Source: Brevibacillus choshinensis (GTDB lineage: Bacteria; Bacillota; Bacilli; Brevibacillales; Brevibacillaceae). From it: a stretch of 64,000 nt of DNA. How positions within the stretch are numbered: the stretch's first letter is position 1; the number at the start of each line of letters is the position of its first letter. The translations under genes were made by a program, and so were the position numbers. This document shows, piece after piece, positions 18,585-26,353 of the stretch. The DNA lies in NCBI RefSeq assembly GCF_016811915.1, contig NZ_CP069127.1:1890001-1954000 (forward strand), given 5' to 3'. The notes under the pieces were generated by a model, which did not search any database, was not told where the DNA came from, and saw nothing but the letters and a program-made list of their open reading frames with translations.

Positions 18585-19994
18585 ATGAGCGAAAAAACAT
18601 ATCATATTACGATTGTAGGTGGCGGCATCACTGGACTGGCCGCCGCCTTTTACTTGCAAAAGGAAGTGGAAGCGAAGGGGCTGCCCATTCGCTTTCAAGT
18701 CGTGGAAGAAAAAGAACGGTTGGGTGGCAAGATCAAGACTTGGAGACATGACGGGTTTGTCATCGAGCAAGGACCTGACTCTTTCCTGGAGAGAAAGACG
18801 AGTGCAGCTCAGCTGGCGAAGGATCTCGGCCTGGAGAATGATCTCGTGCGCAACAGCACCGGACAAGCGTACATCTGGCACAAGGATCGGCTCATGCCCA
18901 TTCCGGAAGGGGCGGTCATGGGAGTTCCGACGAAGGTCATGCCGTTTGTGACCTCGGAGCTGATTTCCTGGCCCGGGAAAATCCGCGCGGCTGCGGATTT
19001 GTTTTTGCCTGCCTCAACAGGAGACGGGGATATCTCAGTCGGTGACTTTTTTCGCAGACGTCTTGGAGATGAGGTCATTGAAAACCTGATTCAGCCGCTT
19101 TTGTCAGGGGTCTATTCAGGAGATATCGACAATCTCAGTCTGTTGGCCAGCTTCCCGCAGTTCGCCCAGATGGAAAAGCAGCACCGTAGTCTCATTTTGG
19201 CGATGAAGCATTCGCGGCCCCAGTCGAAAGACCAGGGAAAGCCGAAGGGGATCTTCCTTACCCTGAAAAATGGATTGGAGTCGTTGGTAGAAGGCGTAGA
19301 AAGCAAGCTCCCTGCTGACGCGGTTCGCAAAAGCACAGGGGTGCAGGAGCTGATCAAGCGCGAGTCAGGCGGCTATACGCTCATCACAAAAGACGGTGAG
19401 CGCATCGAGACGGATGCTGTCTTGTTCACCGTTCCTCATGCGGTGGCAGAGCCGCTGCTGCGCCCTTACGCGTCCGTTCCCACCCTGTCACAGGCCAATC
19501 CGCACATGGTCGCAACGATCAGCTTGGCGTTTCCGGAAACCGCCGTCGACATTGGAATGGAGGGGACCGGGTTTATCGTTCCGCGCAACTCGGGGGCCAA
19601 GATTACAGCGTGCACCTGGGCTCATCGCAAGTGGCCGCATACGACTCCTGCCGGCAAGGCATTGCTTCGCTGTTTCGTCGGGAAAGCCAAAGAGCAGGCA
19701 TTCATGCAATTGACGGACGAAGAGATCGTGGAGGTAGCCTTGCGTGACCTGCACAAGACCATGACGATTCGCCAGGAGCCTGATTTTTATCGAGTGACCC
19801 GCTTGCAAAACGCGATCCCGTATGTCGTGGGGCACCAGGCTTGGGTGCGGGACGTCTCGGGAAAAGTGGCGGAGAGCCTCCCAGGCGTGCTCCTGGCAGG
19901 TGCTTCCTACAGTGGAGTAGGGGTGCCGGATTGCATTGATCAAGGAAAGAAAGCTGTGACGAAATTAATCGAAATGGTCCTGCCGGGGAAATAG
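18585..19994 (+). CDS. hemY: Coproporphyrinogen III oxidase HemY/CgoX (protoporphyrinogen-oxidase family)
   Basis: An FAD-dependent six-electron oxidase that makes coproporphyrin III from coproporphyrinogen III. The Rossmann FAD motif GGGITGLAAAFYL starts near residue 10, EERLGGKI-type residues follow, and the C-terminal FAD contact GVGVPDCIDQGKKA is present. Length (469) is normal for the Gram-positive soluble form. With HemE and HemH it gives iron-coproporphyrin; the final decarboxylase HemQ/ChdC is not in this window. Confidence 0.96.
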   Translation: MSEKTYHITIVGGGITGLAAAFYLQKEVEAKGLPIRFQVVEEKERLGGKIKTWRHDGFVIEQGPDSFLERKTSAAQLAKDLGLENDLVRNSTGQAYIWHKDRLMPIPEGAVMGVPTKVMPFVTSELISWPGKIRAAADLFLPASTGDGDISVGDFFRRRLGDEVIENLIQPLLSGVYSGDIDNLSLLASFPQFAQMEKQHRSLILAMKHSRPQSKDQGKPKGIFLTLKNGLESLVEGVESKLPADAVRKSTGVQELIKRESGGYTLITKDGERIETDAVLFTVPHAVAEPLLRPYASVPTLSQANPHMVATISLAFPETAVDIGMEGTGFIVPRNSGAKITACTWAHRKWPHTTPAGKALLRCFVGKAKEQAFMQLTDEEIVEVALRDLHKTMTIRQEPDFYRVTRLQNAIPYVVGHQAWVRDVSGKVAESLPGVLLAGASYSGVGVPDCIDQGKKAVTKLIEMVLPGK

Positions 19995-20009
19995 CTCCCC
20001 GGTTTTTTT
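19983..20009 (+). terminator. Terminator of hemEHY
   Basis: Stem CCGGGGA / TCCCCGG with loop AATAGC, followed by seven T. The hemY stop codon lies in the loop. Confidence 0.93.
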
Positions 20010-20122
20010 ATTGGAAATGAAAAAAAGATGGTGACTTCAACAAAGCTGAGGGTGGGAGAAGAAGGTTAGCGATCTTGCGAAGTGTGGTTTGGAATTTCCG
20101 GTGCTAAACGGCTCGTCCTGTC

Positions 20123-20130
20123 CATATAGT
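20123..20130 (+). promoter_or_regulatory. Possible sigma-E -10 element of spoVID
   Basis: CATATAGT resembles the sigma-E -10 consensus CATACANT; spoVID is sigma-E dependent in B. subtilis. The matching -35 is poor, so this is tentative. AAAGGAGG follows at 20153-20160, seven bases before the ATG. Confidence 0.35.
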
Positions 20131-20167
20131 ATAGGGAAATGTCCTGCACCTGAAAGGAGGAGCATGA

Positions 20168-21787
20168 ATGGCGTTACAGGATGGACTGCTCTCGTTTGCC
20201 ATCAAGGAGACCATTTTCCTCTCATCCGATAGAGCCGGAATAGGAGAATTGCAAGAGCTGGAGCTGGTACCGGATGTAGAGGTGTTGGAGAACGATTCCT
20301 ACATCTCCATTACAGGCTGCTTGCAGCTGTTTGGGAAGTACGAGCCGATCAGGGATGCCGCTGAGACAGAGGGCGGTGGAGCGGAAACTCTGGTTCAGGC
20401 CATGACTTTCTCTCCGTTTCGTCCTGAAGGAACAGAGGGGCCGTATTATGGCTGGGAGGAGCAAATCGGACATCGCGTCCCGCTCAATATCACGATTCCT
20501 CTCGAGCGAATTGCAGAGATCGGGGATATTTATGCCATTGTGGACAGCTTCGATTACAAGCTGGAATCACCGCATCAGCTGCTGATTGAAGCAGAGCTGA
20601 AGATCGTCGGGATTGTGCTCTCCGACCAGCCGACTCAATCCAGCGCAAATCCAAATCCTTACGAGCAGCCTGAAGCAGCACACGAGGAAGAGGCATGGGA
20701 GTTTGCCCATGTGGCATCGAATCAGACGGAAGGCGTTCCTGAGCTGACTTCACTCGAGGACATCGAGCAAAAGCTGGCTCAACTGGAGCAGCAGCTGGAG
20801 CTACAGGGCGAGCCGGTCGCGTACGAGTCAGGGGCCGTCGAGCCGGTGTCTTACGAATCAGGGACGTACGAGTCAGGAGTAGAACAGCCGGTGTCTTATG
20901 AATCAGAGACTTACGGATCAGAGTCGTACGAATCAGAGTCGTACGAATCAGAGTCGTACGAATCAGGGGGATATGCAGCGGAAGAGTCGACCTCTCTGTA
21001 TGATGCTCCGGCCATGGAAGTGGCTGCGCGCGACTATTATCCCGATCAGCATTTCGGTGAAGTGACGGAACCGGATGAGGCGCAGCTCGCTTCGTATCCA
21101 GAGGAGAGGTATGCAGACGCACCGTTGTCATGGGAGGCGGATCAGCCTGCCATTGAGTCTGCCGCATACGCTTCACCTGTATACGGAACGCAGGTGACCA
21201 ACGCTGACCAGACGGAGCAGTGGGTGGATGTACCTGTCCAGCGGGAGGAGCAAGAGGAAGCTACCCTCGCCATTCACGATCATCATGAGCCTGACTTTAC
21301 CCCAGTCGTTACCGATGAGACGCAAGAAGCGGAAGCGGAGTTGGAAGCGTCTGGGCAAGAGGACGTAACAGACGTGGCTGCTGAGTTTGACGCGAGCGAT
21401 GAGGTGGAGCTGAAAATTGCCATCTCCGGCAAGCCATCCCGTGAAGAGGCGGGCAACGTTAACATTACGTCGATTTTCTCGCAAGCAAGTCGTGCCAAAC
21501 AGGAAGCAATGGCTCTGGAGGCGGAATCGTCAGCTAGCTCCTCTTCACGTAGAGGGTCATCTGCGAATTCCAGCCCTAACACGTTGGAAGCCATGCAAAA
21601 TCTCACCTCGTTCATTCGCAATAAGGAGGAGCGCTCGAGTCAGTTGAAAATGTGCATTATCCAGCGGGATGAGACATTGGAGCTGATTTCCCAACGCTAT
21701 TCCTTGCCCGTTTCCAAAATTGTCGAAGTGAACCGATTGGCTTCCGAGCAGCTTGTCGCCGGACAAATCCTGTACATTCCACAGTGA
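20168..21787 (+). CDS. spoVID: Spore coat morphogenetic protein SpoVID
   Basis: SpoVID drives encasement of the forespore by coat proteins and binds SafA. The 539-residue protein has a conserved N-terminal domain (about 1-150), a long acidic low-complexity middle, and a C-terminal LysM domain (about 495-538, with QRDETLELISQRYSLP and ILYIPQ). Within the acidic part, residues about 216-275 are a Tyr-Glu-Ser-rich repeat tract. Order spoVID then CotS-like genes is conserved with B. subtilis spoVID-ysxE. It has its own ribosome binding site and is preceded by a terminator, so it starts a new unit. Confidence 0.94.
   Translation: MALQDGLLSFAIKETIFLSSDRAGIGELQELELVPDVEVLENDSYISITGCLQLFGKYEPIRDAAETEGGGAETLVQAMTFSPFRPEGTEGPYYGWEEQIGHRVPLNITIPLERIAEIGDIYAIVDSFDYKLESPHQLLIEAELKIVGIVLSDQPTQSSANPNPYEQPEAAHEEEAWEFAHVASNQTEGVPELTSLEDIEQKLAQLEQQLELQGEPVAYESGAVEPVSYESGTYESGVEQPVSYESETYGSESYESESYESESYESGGYAAEESTSLYDAPAMEVAARDYYPDQHFGEVTEPDEAQLASYPEERYADAPLSWEADQPAIESAAYASPVYGTQVTNADQTEQWVDVPVQREEQEEATLAIHDHHEPDFTPVVTDETQEAEAELEASGQEDVTDVAAEFDASDEVELKIAISGKPSREEAGNVNITSIFSQASRAKQEAMALEAESSASSSSRRGSSANSSPNTLEAMQNLTSFIRNKEERSSQLKMCIIQRDETLELISQRYSLPVSKIVEVNRLASEQLVAGQILYIPQ
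20818..20972 (+). repeat. Tandem 15-bp repeat tract inside spoVID
   Basis: The unit encodes SYESE and variants (AYESG, SYESG, TYESG, SYESE). Three near-identical 15-base copies with core TACGAATCAGAGTCG lie about 20932-20968, with decayed copies upstream. Copy-number change keeps the frame. Confidence 0.85.
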
Positions 21788-21800
21788 GGAGTGGGGGACC

Positions 21801-22799
21801 GTGGACAAGATTGATCTTTCCGAGGTTTGTCAAAACTACCGCGCCCGCGTGATTCGTGTCACGCCTCTTGACGATTATTACTTACTGGAGACAAACCGGG
21901 GCCCCAAAGAATTGCACGTTTGGCCGCGTGTCGATGTGATGCGCTGGTCGTTTGCCTGGCGCGAACGACTGGCGCGTCAGGGGTTTCGCGAGGTCGAGCG
22001 TTTTATTCGCACGCGGGAATCCAAGCCATACGTACTCGTGGGCAAACAAGGAGTCACGATGACAGACCATCTGCGGAAGGTCGATTCCTATCCGTCTACT
22101 GTATACACGAGCTACCAGTGTGGCCGCGTCGTCGCCATGATGCATCAATCGCAGCAGGAAAGCAATTTGCTGGCGGGGATCGATTACTTGCAGCAAGAAC
22201 AGATGAAGGCAGAAACCGAGTGGACCCGCGCCAAAGCGTTGGTCGAGTCATTCCGCTCCAAGTACAGGAGGGAGAAGGGGGAGAAGCGCTGGGTAGCTGG
22301 GCTGATGGATCCGCTGCTGCAGAGGATGGAACGCTCGACTATCATGCTGGGAAGCGACAGCATTGCCGCCGATTCTGTGGGCGTCTCTCACCGGGATCTC
22401 TTTCGTGACAACTGGGGACTGGTGAGTGGGAAGCTGCATCTGAGGGGGTTCTTTCGACCTGCTCTGTCCGTTCAGCAGCGAGATGTCGCAAGCTATTTGC
22501 GGGATGTCTACCTGAGGAATCAGGATTTGCAGCAGGTTGATTCGTTCCTCGATGGCTATGAGGAAGTAAAGCCTCTCAGCTATGGTGACTACACCCTGCT
22601 GCTTGCGTTCATGGCAAGACCTCGTGAAATCTGGAAAAGTGTGGAGTCTTATGTAAAACGCGTAGCGGTCAACGAGGATGTACCGATAACAGGGATTGAG
22701 CAGGCGCTTTTGAGCCAGCAATCCATCGATACTCTTTTGAGGCACATCGCCGATCGGGCCGAGCGACCAAGGAGTGAGGGAATCCATGAGCCGCTTTGA
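21801..22799 (+). CDS. CotS-like spore-coat kinase-fold protein (first copy)
   Basis: A 332-residue protein of the CotS/YsxE type, which share the aminoglycoside-phosphotransferase/kinase fold. An N-terminal lobe carries LLETNRGPKELHVWPR and the C-terminal lobe has VSHRDLFRDNW near residue 195, the counterpart of the catalytic-loop H-x-D-xxxx-N motif with Asp and Asn kept. The usual DFD metal motif is not evident (LRGFFRPA instead), so activity is doubtful. GTG 21801 was chosen because GAGGAG lies nine bases upstream. It follows spoVID by 13 bases and overlaps the next CotS-like gene. Confidence 0.78.
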   Translation: MDKIDLSEVCQNYRARVIRVTPLDDYYLLETNRGPKELHVWPRVDVMRWSFAWRERLARQGFREVERFIRTRESKPYVLVGKQGVTMTDHLRKVDSYPSTVYTSYQCGRVVAMMHQSQQESNLLAGIDYLQQEQMKAETEWTRAKALVESFRSKYRREKGEKRWVAGLMDPLLQRMERSTIMLGSDSIAADSVGVSHRDLFRDNWGLVSGKLHLRGFFRPALSVQQRDVASYLRDVYLRNQDLQQVDSFLDGYEEVKPLSYGDYTLLLAFMARPREIWKSVESYVKRVAVNEDVPITGIEQALLSQQSIDTLLRHIADRAERPRSEGIHEPL

Positions 22800-23781
22800 A
22801 GACATTTTTCCGTTGTTTCAGGAGTACGACATGTATGCCCAGAACATCGATGTCCTGAAGGAGCCAAACGTCTTCAAGGCGATCACTCCGTATGGCTCGT
22901 ACGTCTGCAAGCGGACTTCGGCACCTGGTCAGCGTCTGCAGCACGTCAGCGATGTACTTCGCCAATTGAAGAAGAGAGGCTGGGACGGAGCAGTCCCGTT
23001 TTTACACACCAAATACGACGACCCGTTTGTCCAATTTCAAGATGCCACCTATTATCTGACTTCTTGGCAGCCCAACAGCGAACCGGGCGAAGACCAGCCA
23101 TTGGCCTGGGCTACCCCTACCCTGGAGCGATTGGCTGAGCTGCACCATTTGACGCAAAACTATCGCTTTGACGATCCGAGACAAGTGGAGCCATTGATCG
23201 ATTCCTTGCTCATCCGTTGGGGCTATTGGCAGAGGCAAATGGAAAAGGCGGCGCAAATTGCAAACGAGCGTCCGTACCAATCCCCGTTCGATCTGGTCTT
23301 TTTGGCGAATCGTGCATTCATCCAAGAGATGGCCAAGACGGCAAAGGACCTTTTGCAGGACTGGCGTGAACGGCATGAGACGCATGCTCATTTTCGTTTG
23401 TCCATGATCCACGGATCCCCCCATCCCGCACACGTCATCCTGGATCGCTTTGGAAAAGGCAAACTGCTGAATTTTGACCGTGCTACCTTTGATACGCCGA
23501 TTCGAGATCTGACCTTGTTTTATCGGATGTATTTCCAGATGGCGGGAGATGAGGTCGGAGCTTCTCAGCTGTTCCATCACTACGCCTCCATCTTTCCGTT
23601 GCGACCAGAGGAAATCGAGCTTTTGGCTGCCTTCCTCTCTTATCCGGAGCGAATCATGAGGGATGTGGATATTTATTACAACGGCCGCAAAGAGTGGAGT
23701 GAGCTGTACGCGGTCAAACGGCTGGAAAAAGATATGGACCGCCTGATGCGACTGCATCGTTGGGTCCAACAGGCTTTTTAG
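22786..23781 (+). CDS. ysxE: CotS-like spore-coat kinase-fold protein YsxE-type (second copy)
   Basis: A 331-residue protein of the CotS/YsxE family. The catalytic-loop region reads MIHGSPHPAHVI: the HG is kept but the catalytic Asp is Ser, and the metal motif is LNFDRATFD. Coat association rather than phosphotransfer is likely. The ATG at 22786 overlaps the previous gene by 14 bases; AAGGAG and GAGGG lie ahead. By order this is the positional equivalent of B. subtilis ysxE, with an extra paralogue inserted before it. A terminator follows. Confidence 0.8.
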   Translation: MSRFEDIFPLFQEYDMYAQNIDVLKEPNVFKAITPYGSYVCKRTSAPGQRLQHVSDVLRQLKKRGWDGAVPFLHTKYDDPFVQFQDATYYLTSWQPNSEPGEDQPLAWATPTLERLAELHHLTQNYRFDDPRQVEPLIDSLLIRWGYWQRQMEKAAQIANERPYQSPFDLVFLANRAFIQEMAKTAKDLLQDWRERHETHAHFRLSMIHGSPHPAHVILDRFGKGKLLNFDRATFDTPIRDLTLFYRMYFQMAGDEVGASQLFHHYASIFPLRPEEIELLAAFLSYPERIMRDVDIYYNGRKEWSELYAVKRLEKDMDRLMRLHRWVQQAF

Positions 23782-23786
23782 CGAGC

Positions 23787-23820
23787 AGCGTCTCACCGCG
23801 TGGGGCGTTGTTTTTCTTTT
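23787..23820 (+). terminator. Terminator of the spoVID cluster
   Basis: A 10-bp stem with three G-U pairs, AGCGTCTCAC / GTGGGGCGTT, loop CGC, then TGTTTTTCTTTT. Confidence 0.85.
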
Positions 23821-23822
23821 TC

Positions 23823-24005
23823 TCAGCACCATTCCAGAGCAATAGCGACATATGCCAGGGCCAGAATTCCGAGAATGACGACATCAAAGGAGGTTGGGAG
23901 GATGATGGTGCGGATGAATTGAAAGGTAATGAGAGGAATGAGCACCTGTTTGAATCCATACTTGATTCGCAAATAGGTGGGATTGTACTTCCAACGGAAA
24001 TTCAT
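23823..24005 (-). CDS. Small membrane protein, 60 residues
   Basis: A 60-residue protein with a basic N-terminal part (NFRWKYNPTYLRIKYGFKQ) and one or two hydrophobic helices (LIPLITFQFIRTIIL and VVILGILALAYVAIALEW). ATG 24005 has GAGGTGA five bases upstream on the minus strand, better than GTG 24014. The amphipathic pattern and the good ribosome binding site argue that it is real. I do not recognise the family. It is divergent from the PP2C gene, with about 170 bases between starts, and convergent with the spoVID cluster. Confidence 0.7.
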   Translation of the reverse strand: MNFRWKYNPTYLRIKYGFKQVLIPLITFQFIRTIILPTSFDVVILGILALAYVAIALEWC

Positions 24006-24105
24006 CAAAATCACCTCATTCCAGCATATGCGCCAAATGGTGGGACAGTGCTAGATTGGCAAAAGATGATAGCAGTAGTTCGGGACTTTATTTGTCCGGG
24101 ATCAG

Positions 24106-24131
24106 GTTTGAATCGTCAGGCAAACGGGAAC
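24106..24131 (+). promoter_or_regulatory. Possible sigma-B-type promoter of the PP2C gene
   Basis: GTTTGA (24106-24111) and GGGAAC (24126-24131) are separated by 14 bases. They fit the sigma-B pattern GTTTAA-N12-15-GGGTAT at eight or nine of twelve positions. The spacing equals that of the stronger candidate upstream of the STAS gene at 27618. Predicted start near 24138, about 40 bases before the ATG. Confidence 0.35.
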
Positions 24132-24177
24132 GTAAATGGTCAGGAACCAAAAGGACGCACACATAAAGGTGATCGAC

Positions 24178-26328
24178 ATGTTAGGGGAATCCTTGCTTTT
24201 CGTGCTGGGAGTATGCGCAGGTGCGTTCATTTTGGCACGCGTAAGTGGACTCTCTTCCGTAAAGCGCTGGTATCATGCTTCTGTTTTGCAAGGACTGGGT
24301 TTAATCACATGGGGGGCAGGGAAATTTGTGACACTGTTTCCCTCTCTGGAGCTGCAACAAGCTTTTCTGCCCTCCTTCGTGATGACGTATACGTTTTTTC
24401 TGTTGTCCATTCATGCGCTTCAGCACTCGACTTTGACCTATGAATCCTGGAAAACCACTTTTGATACAGTGGCTTTGATCATCACGAGCATGACGATGGT
24501 CATCCTGCATGAAATGGGTTACTGCAATTCCGAACCGGAGAATATTCCGTACATGCTGCCTCTGCTTGGCGGGATGTTTGTCGTCATTCCCGCTATTACG
24601 CTTCTCGCAGAAAGCGGGCAGGGGGAAGCTCCAAAAGCAGCAGAGAGGAGCAGAAGGGCGCTGGTGGCACTCGCCACGATCTTGTTTGCAGTCTGCTCGA
24701 TTCTGCAACCGTTCGTTCCCCAGGCTGCAATTCTGGCGCTGGGCGTGATCTTCCTGGCTGTTTTGCTGCGGGCGCATTTCGGATGGGAGAATCAAGGGCT
24801 ATTGCCTGCTGATCAGGCAGATTATCGCTATCTTTTTCAGAAGCTGACTTTTTGCAAAAGAGATGTCATCATGGTGCAAGTCATGCTGCTGCTGTGTGTG
24901 GCTCTGCTCATCGGCGCTCCCGACCTTCCTGCTTACGGGAGGATGGGGTTGTGGGTAGCGATCGCGTTTGGCTGCATCCGCGTGTATTTGACGATACGGG
25001 ACAATCGTACGCAAATGAATCGGACGTATTTTTCTGCCGCAAGACTCGAACAAAAATACGAAGAGCAATTGGCTTTGACGAGAAAATCCAATGAACAACT
25101 GAGTCATGTGCTGGAGCTCAAGCAAAACTATGAGCACGTGCTGATTGCGAGCAATGAACAAAGCTTGCGGGAGGTAACCTATGAAACCTTGCAGCAAGTG
25201 ATAGAAGAGCTGGTAGAAACGTGGTTCACAAAAATGGATTCCCTCGTCTATATGAGACTCTCACTGGAATCGCAAAATCAGACAGTCTACTATCAAACCG
25301 AGAGAGGCGAGAAAAACCGTCTTGATGTGCTGCATCAGGTGTCGGAGCAGATCGTCGCGAATGAAAAGCTGGATTCTGCACTGACCCCCAGGTACGTGAG
25401 TCTTGAGGCCTATACGAGTGCAGAGGACATCCAGCAAAAAGAGTTGGAACAATCTTTATTCCAATTGCTTCTGATCAACGTGAGGGGGCTTGCGCAGCGC
25501 TGCCTGCAGCAGCATCAAGCATTGGAGCTGCGGTTTATGGAATCGGAAATGGAGCTGGCCAGACAGATTCAATCCACGCTGGTGCCGAAAGAGCAGCTGA
25601 CGCTGGAGAGATTGCGTGCGCGAGCCGTTTATGCACCTTTTACCTATGTTGGTGGGGATTATGTTGATTACATTCGTGTCGATGAACGGTATACTTGTTT
25701 TATTGTAGCGGATGTATCCGGTCACGGACTGCCTGCGAGTCTGCTGGCTTCGGGAATTCGCAGTGCGGTCAGAGCCGTGCTGCAAAAGAGCTGGTCGCCA
25801 GATGAAGTGCTGACGAGACTCAATCAGCTGCTGTACGACGACCTGTCCAAAACCAGATCCTTTGTAACGATGCTGGTCGCCCTGTATGATGCAGACGAGC
25901 ATGCCCTGCTGCTGAGTCGCGCCGGTCATCCGAGGCCGATCTATATGTCGGCAACGCAAAAGATGGTTTTGCCTTGTGTCGGAGGGGTTGGTCTAGGGCT
26001 TTTGCCTGATAGCACGTACCCGCTCGAAAAAGTACCATTGTTAGAAGAGGGCTTTCTGCTTTTATATACAGATGGACTCATGGAGTCCGGAAGAAAAGAA
26101 CTAGTTCGCGATACTCATTCATGGCTTCATGGCTTTTCCCTGTTGATGGACGAGCATGGGAATGTACTGGAGCATTTGATGGATGGGGTGGAATCGTACA
26201 TATGGGAAGTGACTCGCCAAGGACGACAGACAGATGATTTGTCCGTCTTGATCCTGTATTTTCAATCCTATTCGGCACAGCCGTTTCCGGACATCGATGT
26301 GTCTACGGCACCGGCTGCCCGTTTATGA
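24178..26328 (+). CDS. Membrane-anchored PP2C (SpoIIE/RsbU-type) phosphatase
   Basis: A 716-residue protein. Residues 1-275 hold about eight or nine hydrophobic segments; about 285-330 is a coiled-coil-like linker; 330-450 may be a divergent GAF-like domain; 452-700 is a PP2C SpoIIE domain. The RsbU-type linker MELARQIQSTLVP (458-470) leads into GGDYVDY (492-498), ADVSGHGLPASLLASGIR (511-528), RAGHPRP (581-587), YTDGLMESG (630-638) and TDDLSVLIL (685-693), so all metal-binding aspartates are present. Such enzymes dephosphorylate STAS anti-anti-sigma factors. ATG 24178 is chosen because AAAGGTGAT is close upstream. Not SpoIIE itself by length and N-terminus. Confidence 0.88.
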   Translation: MLGESLLFVLGVCAGAFILARVSGLSSVKRWYHASVLQGLGLITWGAGKFVTLFPSLELQQAFLPSFVMTYTFFLLSIHALQHSTLTYESWKTTFDTVALIITSMTMVILHEMGYCNSEPENIPYMLPLLGGMFVVIPAITLLAESGQGEAPKAAERSRRALVALATILFAVCSILQPFVPQAAILALGVIFLAVLLRAHFGWENQGLLPADQADYRYLFQKLTFCKRDVIMVQVMLLLCVALLIGAPDLPAYGRMGLWVAIAFGCIRVYLTIRDNRTQMNRTYFSAARLEQKYEEQLALTRKSNEQLSHVLELKQNYEHVLIASNEQSLREVTYETLQQVIEELVETWFTKMDSLVYMRLSLESQNQTVYYQTERGEKNRLDVLHQVSEQIVANEKLDSALTPRYVSLEAYTSAEDIQQKELEQSLFQLLLINVRGLAQRCLQQHQALELRFMESEMELARQIQSTLVPKEQLTLERLRARAVYAPFTYVGGDYVDYIRVDERYTCFIVADVSGHGLPASLLASGIRSAVRAVLQKSWSPDEVLTRLNQLLYDDLSKTRSFVTMLVALYDADEHALLLSRAGHPRPIYMSATQKMVLPCVGGVGLGLLPDSTYPLEKVPLLEEGFLLLYTDGLMESGRKELVRDTHSWLHGFSLLMDEHGNVLEHLMDGVESYIWEVTRQGRQTDDLSVLILYFQSYSAQPFPDIDVSTAPAARL

Positions 26329-26353
26329 TTGCCCTGCGAAAGGAGGATGACAT

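Noticed and set aside
17154-18881. Long minus-strand frame (575 codons) opposite hemE, hemH and hemY
   Set aside because: It lies opposite well-supported hem genes, has no domain pattern or ribosome binding site, and reflects codon bias on the coding strand. The same applies to the 413-codon frame at 12903-14144 and other antisense frames.
23760-24443. 227-codon plus-strand frame
   Set aside because: It crosses the terminator of the spoVID cluster, overlaps the better-supported minus-strand membrane protein and the start of the PP2C gene, and its translation is low-quality.
24178-26328. Assignment of the PP2C gene as spoIIE
   Set aside because: Its N-terminal membrane region and linker are much shorter than expected for SpoIIE, and it is grouped with an ATPase and STAS gene, which points to an RsbU/P-like role.
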